The notes below the pieces were generated by a model, which was given only the letters and a program-made list of their open reading frames with translations, was not told where the DNA came from and did no database searches. A stretch of 34,210 nucleotides of DNA. Origin: Hyphomicrobiales bacterium (GTDB lineage: Bacteria; Pseudomonadota; Alphaproteobacteria; Rhizobiales; Rhizobiaceae). A program made the position numbers and the translations under genes. Positions 34,195-34,210 of the stretch are shown here, piece by piece (positions within the stretch are counted from its first letter, which is position 1; each line of letters opens with the position of its first letter). The DNA lies in NCBI GenBank assembly GCA_900473205.1, contig UCLB01000005.1, forward strand, positions 68,090 through 102,299. Direction: 5' to 3'.

Positions 34195-34210
34195 TACCCC
34201 CCTCTGTCCT
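34195..34210. repeat. RIME-like repeat, partial copy at right window end
   Basis: The last 16 bases (TACCCCCCTCTGTCCT) are identical to 16944-16959, the outer arm of the complete RIME-like element, and are cut by the window end. The copy lies about 64 bases upstream of the choW start, probably between choW and its binding-protein gene. Confidence 0.6.

Overview
The window looks like chromosomal or chromid DNA from a member of the Rhizobiaceae, most likely the Agrobacterium/Rhizobium group. The basis is moderately GC-rich coding, RIME-like rhizobial palindromic elements (52-nt arms), a Smo/MtlK-type polyol operon, a dmeR-dmeF nickel/cobalt efflux pair and a ChoW/ChoV-type compatible-solute transporter. 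I saw no tRNA, rRNA, CRISPR, phage or transposase gene. Both ends of the window lie inside copies of the same repeat, so it is probably a contig broken at repeats.

Layout. 220-5560 (+): a tightly overlapping operon of a PotB/PotC/PotA-like ABC importer, a nucleoside hydrolase and an adenine deaminase. Its substrate-binding protein must lie left of the window. 5673-6845 (-) is an M20 amidohydrolase, divergent from a phosphoribosyltransferase (6958-7629). 7847-14174 (+): an M19 dipeptidase followed by a complete dipeptide-type ABC transporter (binding protein, two permeases, two ATPases). 14385-18905 (+): a LysR regulator, then a second peptide-type binding protein and two permeases with no ATPase. 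18994-19671 (+) is an ExoD-family membrane protein. 19747-29035 (+): a SorC-family regulator, a four-gene polyol ABC transporter (SmoEFGK-like), a MtlK-like polyol dehydrogenase, a HAD phosphatase and an FGGY kinase that resembles D-ribulokinases. 29058-30050 (-): a metal-type MerR regulator and two overlapping small genes of unknown function. 30182-31456 (+): dmeR-dmeF behind a clear operator. 31644-31922 (-): a lone small unknown gene. 32145-34131 (-): ATPase and permease of a choline/betaine-type transporter, whose binding-protein gene probably lies right of the window.

How the genes fit together. Most of the window is uptake plus first-step catabolism: nucleosides to base plus ribose to hypoxanthine; peptides cleaved by a dipeptidase; polyols oxidised and then phosphorylated. 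The most striking cross-operon pattern is that palindromic repeat elements sit in the gap between the binding-protein gene and the first permease gene in two of the three transporter operons that are complete at that junction. Elements also lie just upstream of the first visible permease gene at both window edges. This resembles the E. coli malE-malF arrangement, where REP sequences help set high binding-protein expression. The second notable signal is a perfect 18-bp inverted repeat that would bury the ribosome binding site of the MerR regulator in any read-through transcript.
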